A stretch of DNA of 64,000 nt from Deltaproteobacteria bacterium (lineage in GTDB: Bacteria > Myxococcota_A > Polyangia > Haliangiales > JADYYK01), in assembly GCA_020853705.1 (NCBI GenBank), contig JADYYK010000158.1, positions 28,810 to 92,809 of the forward strand. The letters run 5' to 3'. Made by a program: the position numbers and the translations under genes. Below the pieces are notes generated by a model. The model saw only the letters and a list, made by a program, of their open reading frames with translations. It was not told the DNA's origin and did no database searches. Shown piece after piece: positions 38,457-47,738 of this stretch; position 1 is the stretch's first letter; every line of letters begins with the position of its first letter.

Positions 38457-39170
38457 CTACCTGATGGCGGCGGGGCGCCCGATGAGGCGCACCACCGCGG
38501 CCTGCAGGTCGGGCAGGGCAGGGGGGTGCTCGAGGATCTCGTCGGCGCCGGCGTCCTCGGCGTGGGCGCGGCCGGCGGCGTTAGAGACCAGCGCGATGGT
38601 CGGGATGGGCTGCCCCAGGTGGGCGCGCGCCAGCCGCATGATCTGCACCGCGTCGTCGTCCTCGAGCTCCTGCCCGGTCAGCACCGCGATGAGCAGCTCG
38701 ACCTGCTGGGCGAAGACGTGGCGCGCCTCGTCGGGGTCGCCGACCTCGAGCTGCTGGCACGACAGCGCGCTCTTGATGATGCGCCCGAGCTGGGCGCGAT
38801 CGCGCAGCTCGGCCAGGGTCGCGATGCGGATGCCGCTGAAGGTGCCCACGATGCGGTCGATGGCCTCGCCGATGTCGACCCCGAACTGGCCGAACTCGAC
38901 GCCGACCCCGACTGGCTGCGGGGCCTCGCCGGGCGCGCCGCGCTCACGCACCCAGGCCACGCGACCGGCGACCTCGATGGCCTCGCCGCCGCCGGGCACG
39001 TGGAAGCGCAGCCCGATCTTGGTGCCCTGCGGCAGCGGCGGATCCATCTCCAGGAAGATCCCCCCCTTCGACAGGTTCGACGAGTAGGCGACCAGGAAGG
39101 CGCCCGCGGTACGAAACTCGACCTCGAGCACGGCCGGTGCCCGGTGGTGCTTGCGCGGCCAGTCCCTCAC
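38457..39170 (-). CDS. PilZ domain protein with pseudo-receiver, coupled to parAB
   Basis: A 237-residue two-part protein. The N-terminal PilZ domain (about 5-115) keeps RKHHR (RxxxR) and NLSKGG, so it should bind cyclic di-GMP. The C-terminal ~110 residues look like a response-regulator receiver (QVELLIAVLTGQ; PTIALVSNAAGRAHAEDAGADEILEHPPALPDL) but the phosphoacceptor Asp and the Lys of the last strand are not at the expected places, so phosphorylation is unlikely. GTG 39170 overlaps the parB stop by 4 nt (GTGA), making parA-parB-this gene one coupled operon. It could tie chromosome partitioning or cell polarity to c-di-GMP; this is inference. Confidence 0.85.
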   Translation of the reverse strand: MRDWPRKHHRAPAVLEVEFRTAGAFLVAYSSNLSKGGIFLEMDPPLPQGTKIGLRFHVPGGGEAIEVAGRVAWVRERGAPGEAPQPVGVGVEFGQFGVDIGEAIDRIVGTFSGIRIATLAELRDRAQLGRIIKSALSCQQLEVGDPDEARHVFAQQVELLIAVLTGQELEDDDAVQIMRLARAHLGQPIPTIALVSNAAGRAHAEDAGADEILEHPPALPDLQAAVVRLIGRPAAIR

Positions 39171-40075
39171 GCGTGGCTGTCCGCCAGGAAGCGCTCGATC
39201 AGCCGGTCGAGCTCGTCGAGCGAGCCGTAGGCGATCTGCACGCTGCCCTTGCCGCCCTGGTCCGTGATGGCCACGCGCGAGCCCAGCGCGCGCGTCAGGC
39301 GCAGCTCGAGATCCTTCACCGAGGCCGACTTCTTGTCGCCTTCGGGCGTCGGCGCGGCCGCCGCCGCCGGGGTGCGCAGCTTCTTGACCAGCGCCTCGGT
39401 CTGACGCACCGACAGCCCGCGCGCGATGACCTCGCGCGCCGCGCGCTCCATCGCCGCCACGCCACCCGGCATGCCCTCGAGGCCGAGCAGCGCGCGCGCG
39501 TGGCCCATCGAGAGCAGGCCCTCGACGACCTGGCCGCGCACCAGCTCGGGCAGCTTGAGCAGGCGCATGGCGTTGGCCACCGTCGAGCGATCCTTGCCGA
39601 CCTGCTCGGCGATCTGCTCCTGGGTCAGGCCGAAATCGTCGTGCAGGCGGGCGTAGCCCTCGGCCTCCTCGATGGCGTTCAGGTCGGCGCGCTGCAGGTT
39701 CTCGATCATCGCCAGCTCGAACGACTGCGCCGGCGTGGCGTCCTTGATGACGATGGGCAGCTCGGTCAGGCCGGCGCGCTGCGCGGCCCGCCAGCGCCGC
39801 TCGCCCGCGATCAGGAAGAAGCCGCCACCCTGGCGCGCCCGCACCACCAGCGGCTGGATGACGCCGTGGACGCGGATCGACGCCGCCAGCTCGTCGAGGC
39901 GGACCTCGTCGAAGGCGCGCCGCGGCTGCTCGGGCGAGGGGTGGATCTCCTCGATGCCCGCCTTGACCAGGCCGGTCCTGGGCGCGCCCATGGGCGGCGG
40001 CGCCGGCTTCATCGGGGCGTCCCCGATCAGCGCCGCCAGCCCGCGTCCCAGCGCGGGCCGCTTGCTCGCGCTCAC
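39167..40075 (-). CDS. parB: Chromosome partitioning protein ParB
   Basis: ParB binds parS sites, spreads as a CTP-dependent clamp and stimulates ParA. The 302-residue product has the N-terminal GRGLAALIG, the nuclease-like box GFFLIAGERRWRAAQRAG (CTP-binding), IENLQRADLNAIEEAEGYARL, the helix-turn-helix TQEQIAEQVGKDRSTVANAMRLL and a C-terminal dimer domain (YGSLDELDRLIERFLAD). It overlaps parA by 4 nt. No sequence matching the usual parS palindromes was found in the window. Confidence 0.97.
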   Translation of the reverse strand: MSASKRPALGRGLAALIGDAPMKPAPPPMGAPRTGLVKAGIEEIHPSPEQPRRAFDEVRLDELAASIRVHGVIQPLVVRARQGGGFFLIAGERRWRAAQRAGLTELPIVIKDATPAQSFELAMIENLQRADLNAIEEAEGYARLHDDFGLTQEQIAEQVGKDRSTVANAMRLLKLPELVRGQVVEGLLSMGHARALLGLEGMPGGVAAMERAAREVIARGLSVRQTEALVKKLRTPAAAAAPTPEGDKKSASVKDLELRLTRALGSRVAITDQGGKGSVQIAYGSLDELDRLIERFLADSHA

Positions 40076-40923
40076 GCCGGCTCCTTGCTGCGGGCGCCGT
40101 CGCTGTCGCCGTCGTCCGCGCTCGCGCTTGCGCCGGTCGCGACCGCGCTGAGCGCCTCGGAGCGGGCCAGAAACTCGCGCGCCAGCGCCAGGTAGCTCTG
40201 GCTGCCGCGCGACGCGACGTCATACAGGATGATGGGCTTGCCGAACGAGGGCGCCTCGCCGAGGCGCACGTTGCGCGGGATCACGGTCTCGAACACCTTG
40301 TCGCCGAAGTGGCGCTTGACCTCGCCCTCGACCTGCAAGGTCAGGTTCTGCCGCGGGTCGTGCATGCACAGCACGATCCCCTCCAGCAGCAGGCGCGGGT
40401 TCAGGTGCGCCTTGACCCGCTCGATGGTGGCCAAAAGGTGCGACAGCCCCTCCAGCGCGTAGTACTCGCACTGCATCGGCACCAGCACGCCGTCGGCCGC
40501 CACCAGCGCGTTCAGCGTCAGCAGTCCCAGCGAGGGCGGGGTGTCGATGGCGATGTAGTCGAACTCCGCGCCGGCGTGCGCGATGGCGTCGGTCAAGCGG
40601 TGCTCGCGCCGCGCCTCGGTGGCCAGCTCGATCTCGGCGCCGGCCAGGTCGGGCGTCGACGGCACCACGAACAGGTTGGCGACCTCGGTCGGGCGCGCCG
40701 CCTCGGCCAGGGACAGCCGTCCGGCCAGCACGTCATACACCGTGGGCCCGTCGCCCAGCGCCGCCCGCGGCAGCCCCAGCCCCGAGCTGGCGTTGCCCTG
40801 CGGGTCCACATCGATGAGGAGGACGCGCCGGCCCGCCGCCGCGATGGAGGCCGCCAGGTTGATGGAGGTCGTGGTCTTGCCGACCCCCCCCTTCTGGTTC
40901 GTGATTGCCAGGATTCGCGCCAT
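40072..40923 (-). CDS. parA: Chromosome partitioning ATPase ParA
   Basis: ParA/Soj-type ATPase. The 283-residue product has the deviant Walker A KGGVGKTTTSINLA at residues 11-24, LLIDVDPQGNASSGLG and YIAIDTPPSLGLLTLNAL, plus ARE-FL-ARSE end. AAGGAGGT (40933-40940) lies nine bases upstream of the ATG. It is the first gene of the coupled parA-parB-PilZ operon, divergent from the AT-hook mini-protein with a 256-nt low-GC gap. Confidence 0.97.
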   Translation of the reverse strand: MARILAITNQKGGVGKTTTSINLAASIAAAGRRVLLIDVDPQGNASSGLGLPRAALGDGPTVYDVLAGRLSLAEAARPTEVANLFVVPSTPDLAGAEIELATEARREHRLTDAIAHAGAEFDYIAIDTPPSLGLLTLNALVAADGVLVPMQCEYYALEGLSHLLATIERVKAHLNPRLLLEGIVLCMHDPRQNLTLQVEGEVKRHFGDKVFETVIPRNVRLGEAPSFGKPIILYDVASRGSQSYLALAREFLARSEALSAVATGASASADDGDSDGARSKEPA

Positions 40924-41025
40924 GAACAGCGGACCTCCTTATCATGTCGCGCCGACGCGCCGCAACCCTTTTTGCCACCAAAATCCAGCTATTCCAGCAA
41001 CTTGTAAAATTCTTTCGGGGTTTTT

Positions 41026-41085
41026 TTGACCCCTCTCGGACCCTGGTGGTAGTTTGTAAGCAGATGTAGGATAAGTATCTACATC
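41026..41085 (+). promoter_or_regulatory. Promoter and inverted repeat before the AT-hook mini-gene
   Basis: TTGACC (41026-41031) and TAGTTT (41050-41055) are spaced 18 nt apart. Just past the expected start site, GATGTAG (41063-41069) and CTACATC (41079-41085) form an inverted repeat with a nine-base loop, either an operator or a leader hairpin. The surroundings (about 40970-41100) are the least GC-rich stretch of the window. Confidence 0.55.
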
Positions 41086-41129
41086 GACGGGATCAAGGAC
41101 AAAAACCCTGGTATCCCGCCGAACCCGAG

Positions 41130-41147
41130 TGGCCACCGCGGTGGCCA
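41130..41147. promoter_or_regulatory. Perfect 18-bp palindrome in the leader of the AT-hook gene
   Basis: TGGCCACCGCGGTGGCCA is its own reverse complement. It lies 33 nt upstream of the start codon and 12 nt before the ribosome site. It differs from known parS sequences despite the parAB context. It may be an operator or leader stem-loop. Confidence 0.6.
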
Positions 41148-41179
41148 GCCCCAGACCGCCACAGCTGAGGAGGACCGAG

Positions 41180-41368
41180 ATGCGCGACGCTTTCCCGAGG
41201 GTCTACCGTTCGTTCGAGGAGTTCGAGCGCGAGGAGCTGCAGAAGCTCGACCGGCTCTATGTCTCTGTGGACGACATGCTCGACGAGATGTTCGCCGAGG
41301 AGGTGGACTTCGACGAGGAGGGTGGCAAGAAGCGCGGTCGCGGTCGGCCCCGCAAGACCGACGACTGA
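41180..41368 (+). CDS. Acidic mini-protein with C-terminal AT-hook
   Basis: A 62-residue protein; GAGGAGG (41167-41173) six bases upstream fixes ATG 41180. Residues 8-47 are acidic and helix-prone (RSFEEFEREELQKLDRL, VSVDDMLDEMFAEEVDF), then the basic tail KKRGRGRPRKTDD contains the AT-hook core RGRP that inserts into the minor groove of AT-rich DNA. The mix of acidic helix and AT-hook recalls CarD/HMGA-like regulators of myxobacteria but the protein is much smaller, so this is only analogy. It has its own promoter and two upstream inverted repeats, and is divergent from parA. Function unknown. Confidence 0.85.
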   Translation: MRDAFPRVYRSFEEFEREELQKLDRLYVSVDDMLDEMFAEEVDFDEEGGKKRGRGRPRKTDD

Positions 41369-41410
41369 AGCGCCCTCCACAACCTCTCTGCCGTCGCGGA
41401 CCCCTCGCAG

Positions 41411-42874
41411 CTAGCGCTGCACGGGTCCGCTGACGTTTTCGGCCATCGGCTCGGGCAGCGACTCGGGGGTCTCTCCCGGGGGCGTGGTGGTCCGCGCCGC
41501 GCCCCCGGTCTGCACCAGCGCGATCCCGACCTCCTCCTCCCCGTCGGCGGCCAGTGGCGTGGCCGGGTGCACGCGTACGCGCCGGACGCGCAGCCCCTCG
41601 ACGTCCAGGATCTCCACCCGCCGCCCGCTCAGCACCACGTGATCCTTCACCGCCGGCTGCCGGCCCAGGATCGAGAACACATAGCCGCCCAGCGTGGTCA
41701 CGCCGGGGTCCTCGTCGGGCGGCTCCAGCGCCAGCTTCTTCATGGCGTGCTCCAGCAGCACCGAGCCGTCGACATCGACGGTGCCGTCGGCGCGGCGCAC
41801 GTACTTGGGCTCCTCGGTGTCGAGCTCGTCCTGGATCTCGCCGACCAGCTCCTCGAGCAGATCCTCCAGCGTCACGATCCCGGTCCACTCACCGAACTCG
41901 TCGACCACGACCGCGAAGTGGGTGTGGCGGCCCTGCAGCTGCCGCCTCAGGCGATCAATCGGCAGCGTCTCGGGCACATAGACCGGGTTGCGCGCCAGCT
42001 CGCGGATGCCGTTGGCCTTGCGCCGGCCGTGCTCGACCGCGAACAGATCCTTGAGGTGGACGAAGCCGAGCACGCGCTCCATCTGGGTGGGATCCACCAG
42101 CGGGTAGCGCGTGTACTCGCCGGTCAGTGCCTTGTCGAGGTTCTCGGCCAGCGACTTCGAGGCGTCCAGCGTCACCACGTCGCGGCGCGGCGTCATGACC
42201 TCGCGGGCAACGCGCTCGGTGTAGTCGAGCACGTTGTCGAGCAGGTCGCGCGTCGAGGCGTCGAGCACGCCGTGGCGGTGCGAGCTGGCCACGATCATGC
42301 GCAGCTCCTCTTCCGAGTGCGACTCGTCGCCCTCGGTGCCGGGCTTGAAGCCGAGCAGCCGGACGAAGAGGTTGGCGGCGCCGTTCAGGACATAGACCAG
42401 CGGCCGGAAGATGGCGTGGAACAGCGCCAGCGCGCTGGCACAGCTCATGGCCACGCTCTCGGCCTTCTGGATGCCGATGGCCTTGGGCACGATCTCGCCC
42501 ACCACCGTGTGCAGGAAGGTGATGCTGGCGAAGGCCAGCACGGTGGCGATCACGTGCTGCACGTAGACGGAGCCGGCTCCGGTCCAGCTCACCGCGGGCT
42601 TGAGCAGCCGCGCGAAGGCCGGCTCGCCGACCCAGCCCAGCGCCAGTGATGCCAGCGTGATGCCGATCTGGGTCGCCGAGATGTAGGAGTCGAGGTGGTG
42701 CAGGATGTCCAGCACCTTGCGTGCCTTCACGCTGCCGTTCTCGGCCATCTCCTGCAGGCGGGTGGCCCGCGACTTGACCAGGGCGAACTCGCACAGCACG
42801 AAGAAGCCGTTGAGGGCGACGAACACGCCAGCGAGAGCAAGACTGAGACCAGGAGACATCGGAGCTGCCGCCAT
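41411..42874 (-). CDS. CNNM/CorC (HlyC-family) membrane transporter
   Basis: A 487-residue member of the CNNM-CBS-CorC_HlyC family, linked to Mg2+/Co2+ efflux. The DUF21/CNNM domain (about 1-190) has four spans, LALAGVFVALNGFFVLCEFA, ISATQIGITLASLALGWVGEPA, ATVLAFASITFLHTVVGEI and ASALALFHAIFRPLVYVL. Next is a CBS pair (VMTPRRDVVTLDASKSL; YVPETLPIDRL..HFAVVVDEFGEWTGIVTLEDLLEELVG) and a C-terminal CorC_HlyC domain (VDGSVLLEHAMKKLALE, GGYVFSILGRQPAVKDHVVL). The gene ends in a Pro/Glu tail. ATG 42874 directly precedes the first span. Confidence 0.93.
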   Translation of the reverse strand: MAAAPMSPGLSLALAGVFVALNGFFVLCEFALVKSRATRLQEMAENGSVKARKVLDILHHLDSYISATQIGITLASLALGWVGEPAFARLLKPAVSWTGAGSVYVQHVIATVLAFASITFLHTVVGEIVPKAIGIQKAESVAMSCASALALFHAIFRPLVYVLNGAANLFVRLLGFKPGTEGDESHSEEELRMIVASSHRHGVLDASTRDLLDNVLDYTERVAREVMTPRRDVVTLDASKSLAENLDKALTGEYTRYPLVDPTQMERVLGFVHLKDLFAVEHGRRKANGIRELARNPVYVPETLPIDRLRRQLQGRHTHFAVVVDEFGEWTGIVTLEDLLEELVGEIQDELDTEEPKYVRRADGTVDVDGSVLLEHAMKKLALEPPDEDPGVTTLGGYVFSILGRQPAVKDHVVLSGRRVEILDVEGLRVRRVRVHPATPLAADGEEEVGIALVQTGGAARTTTPPGETPESLPEPMAENVSGPVQR

Positions 42875-42911
42875 ACTACACGGCTTTGCTCCAGGCTGCG
42901 CCGCGGCGGCG

Positions 42912-43610
42912 CTACCTGCGCAGGCAGAGCGTGCGCGCGGTCTGGCACACGAAGCCGGTCGGGCACGACTGGTTGACGCCGCACTCCAGCCGGGGGGCGC
43001 ACTTGCCGCGCTCGTCGTCGCAGATCTCGCCCAGCAGACAGGCGCTGCGCTCGGTCGCCAGCGTGCAGGTGCGCTCGGCGACGACGCAGCGGCTGCGTGC
43101 GGTGTCGCAGCTGAAGCCCTGCTGGCAGCCGTCGTCGTCAGGCCCCGGACTGCAGGTCGCCGCCGGCACCTTGCAGGTGCGCTGCGAGCACAGCTCGCCG
43201 GGCACGCAGTCGGAGTCGACCGTGCACGGGCCCTGCTCGGGCAGGATGTCGAAGGCGAAGACCTGGGCCTCGTCGTGCGGATCGCGGGCGTCGTCGGCGC
43301 TGACGAAGTACTGCACCTGGGTGCCCGCCGGCGCGCCCGGGATGTTGCCGGCCCAGACCTCGCCCGCGAGGTCGTCCATCGCCAGGGTCAGGAAGCTGCG
43401 CCCGCGATCGAGCGAGAAGTGCAGCACCACGTCGTCGGGCCGCCCCTTGGTGCTGGCCACCACGCGGTAGGGGCCGACCCGATCATGCGTCGCGGTCAGC
43501 CGCGACGTCGACAGCACGCCGGCGTCCTCGCTGGCGCAGCCGGCCCCGACCAGAGCCGAAAACCCCAGCGTGAGCCCGATCACTGCCGCCGCTGCCCGCA
43601 TCGCGGCCAT
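42912..43610 (-). CDS. Cys-rich lipoprotein
   Basis: A 232-residue lipoprotein (starts ATG 43610 or 43601; lipobox VGAGC). Residues ~35-110 resemble an immunoglobulin-like or VCBS-type beta domain (VVLHFSLDRGRSFLTLAMDDL, GTQVQYFVSADDA). The last ~120 residues have about sixteen cysteines in repeated C-x(5)-C-x(n)-G-x-x-C modules (CTVDSDCVPGELCSQRTC; GCQQGFSCDTARSRC; CGVNQSCPTGFVCQTARTLC), a disulfide-rich architecture frequent in Myxococcota surface lipoproteins. Function is not recognised. It lies 37 nt upstream of the CNNM gene and may be co-transcribed. Confidence 0.85.
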   Translation of the reverse strand: MAAMRAAAAVIGLTLGFSALVGAGCASEDAGVLSTSRLTATHDRVGPYRVVASTKGRPDDVVLHFSLDRGRSFLTLAMDDLAGEVWAGNIPGAPAGTQVQYFVSADDARDPHDEAQVFAFDILPEQGPCTVDSDCVPGELCSQRTCKVPAATCSPGPDDDGCQQGFSCDTARSRCVVAERTCTLATERSACLLGEICDDERGKCAPRLECGVNQSCPTGFVCQTARTLCLRR

Positions 43611-43682
43611 GGTAGCACCGCGCCTCCCCGCCACCAAAAAAGCCCTCGATCCAGCCCCGCCTGCTGTCCGGTCCTGCTGCGT

Positions 43683-45092
43683 TCAGTCCAGCTCGTGGAC
43701 ATCCCCTTCCTTGGGGATCACCGTGCGCAGGCCCTCGCGGTTCATGTGCTCGGCCATGGGCACCTGCTGGTCGGCCTCGCCGTGGACCAGGAAGAAGCTC
43801 CTGGTCTGGCCGCCCGCCGCGCAGCGCTGGGCGTAGTCGTAGAGCTCCTCCTTGTCGGCGTGGGCGGAGAAACCGTTCATGATCTCGACCCGCGCGTGCA
43901 GGTCGCGCTCGACGCCCAGGATCTTGACGCGCGGCCGGCGCTCGACGATGCGGCGGCCCAGGGTGTGCTGGGCCATGAAGCCGACGATGAGGATGGTGTT
44001 GCGCTCGTCCTCGATGTTGTTGCGCAGGTGGTGCAGGATGCGCCCGGCCTCGCACATGCCCGAGGACGCGATGATGACCGCGGGCTCGCGCAGGTCGTTG
44101 AGCCGCTTGGACTCCTCGACCGACTGGATGTAGCGCACGCTGGCGAACGAGAACGGGTCGCCGTGCTCCTCCATGAAGTCGCGCGTCTCGTGGTCGAAGC
44201 ACTCGGGGTGCAGCTTGAAGACCTCGGTCACGTTGACCGACAGCGGCGAGTCCACGAACACCGGCAGCGCTGGCACCCGGCCATCGCGGATGAGCTCGTT
44301 GAGCGCGTAGATGATCTCCTGCGAGCGGCCCACCGCGAAGGCCGGGATGAGCACCTTGCCCTTGCGCTTGATGGTGGCGTTGATGACGTCGGCCAGGCGC
44401 GCGTTGGTGGAGGTGATGGGGTCGTGGGCGCGGTTGCCGTAGGTGCTCTCCATCAGGACGTAGTCGGGCCGCTCGGGGAACACCGGGTCGCGCAGGATGG
44501 GCAGGCCCTTGCGGCCGATATCGCCCGAGAAGGCGATGCGGCGGCCGCTCTTGTCCTTGCCCGCGCCGGCGACGTCGACCGACACCGAGGCCGAGCCCAG
44601 GATGTGGCCGGCGTCGAGGAAGGTGGCCGAGACGCCCGGGTGCACCTCGAAGCGCTTGCCGTAGGGCACCGAGACGAAGCGCTCCAGGGCGTTGACGGCG
44701 TCGTCCTCGTCGTACAGGGGCTGGATCTGCTTCCAGTCGGGATCGTCGGCGTTCTTGCGGTTGAGGTAGCGCGCGTCGGCCTCCTGGATGCGGGCCGAGT
44801 CACGCAGCATGTAGGCGCACAGATCGCGGGTCGCCGGGGTGGCGTACACGGTGCCGCGGAAGCCGCGCTTGATGAGGCCCGGGATGTTGCCGGAGTGGTC
44901 GATGTGCGCGTGCGTCAAGATCAGCGCGTCCGCCTCCAGCGCCTCGGGGGCGAAGTGGGTGTTGCGCTGGCGCGAGTCGTCGCGGCGGCCCTGGTAGAGC
45001 CCACCGTCGATCAGGATCCGGGCGGAACCGGTGTCGAGGCAGTGCATCGAACCGGTGACCTGCTGTGCAGCTCCGATGAAGCGCATCCGCAT
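43683..45092 (-). CDS. Metallo-beta-lactamase/beta-CASP RNA-processing-type hydrolase
   Basis: A 469-residue zinc-dependent nuclease of the CPSF/beta-CASP group. Motifs are HAHIDHSG (HxHxDH, about 60), the second-His region DAGHILGS, FSGDIG with metal Asp, the beta-CASP motif A-C His (FMAQHTLGRR) and the final FSAHAD with motif C His. Eukaryotic and archaeal relatives cleave RNA 3' ends; bacterial ones of this type are mostly uncharacterised exonucleases. ATG 45092 is chosen; GTG 45098 would add two residues. It is divergent from lon with a 134-nt gap containing the lon promoter. Confidence 0.93.
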   Translation of the reverse strand: MRMRFIGAAQQVTGSMHCLDTGSARILIDGGLYQGRRDDSRQRNTHFAPEALEADALILTHAHIDHSGNIPGLIKRGFRGTVYATPATRDLCAYMLRDSARIQEADARYLNRKNADDPDWKQIQPLYDEDDAVNALERFVSVPYGKRFEVHPGVSATFLDAGHILGSASVSVDVAGAGKDKSGRRIAFSGDIGRKGLPILRDPVFPERPDYVLMESTYGNRAHDPITSTNARLADVINATIKRKGKVLIPAFAVGRSQEIIYALNELIRDGRVPALPVFVDSPLSVNVTEVFKLHPECFDHETRDFMEEHGDPFSFASVRYIQSVEESKRLNDLREPAVIIASSGMCEAGRILHHLRNNIEDERNTILIVGFMAQHTLGRRIVERRPRVKILGVERDLHARVEIMNGFSAHADKEELYDYAQRCAAGGQTRSFFLVHGEADQQVPMAEHMNREGLRTVIPKEGDVHELD

Positions 45093-45119
45093 GGCCACAA
45101 CGTATCACGGCATCCTGGC

Positions 45120-45150
45120 TTGACAGCGTATGATGCCGCTCATACGTTCA
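45120..45150 (+). promoter_or_regulatory. lon promoter with inverted repeat between -35 and -10
   Basis: TTGACA (45120-45125) and TACGTT (45143-45148) are 17 nt apart. CGTATGA (45127-45133) and TCATACG (45140-45146) form an inverted repeat that fills the spacer and overlaps the -10. A repressor or activator site is likely. It does not match the HspR HAIR or CIRCE sequences. Confidence 0.6.
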
Positions 45151-45226
45151 CCGGACCTGGCCTCGATCCCTGCCGCGCGTTGAGTTAGATGGCTGGGCCC
45201 ACCACTGAGAGGGAGAGGCGTACCCC

Positions 45227-47662
<2,436 letters not shown>

Positions 47663-47686
47663 TCAGGCTGCGAGCGCACACCCGAG

Positions 47687-47728
47687 CCGCCGAGGCTGGC
47701 ACCTGCCAGCGCTCGGCGGTTCTCTTTT
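47687..47728 (+). terminator. Intrinsic terminator downstream of lon
   Basis: CCGCCGAG pairs with CTCGGCGG and, nested, GCTGGC with GCCAGC, forming a near-perfect 14-bp stem with an ACCT loop, then TTCTCTTTT. This is the clearest Rho-independent terminator of the window and also lies 11 nt from the stop of the convergent gene. Confidence 0.9.
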
Positions 47729-47738
47729 CGGGGCTCGA

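Noticed and set aside
40924..41179. parS site expected near parAB
   Set aside because: No TGTTNCACGTGNAACA-like palindrome is present; the 18-bp palindrome here has a different sequence.
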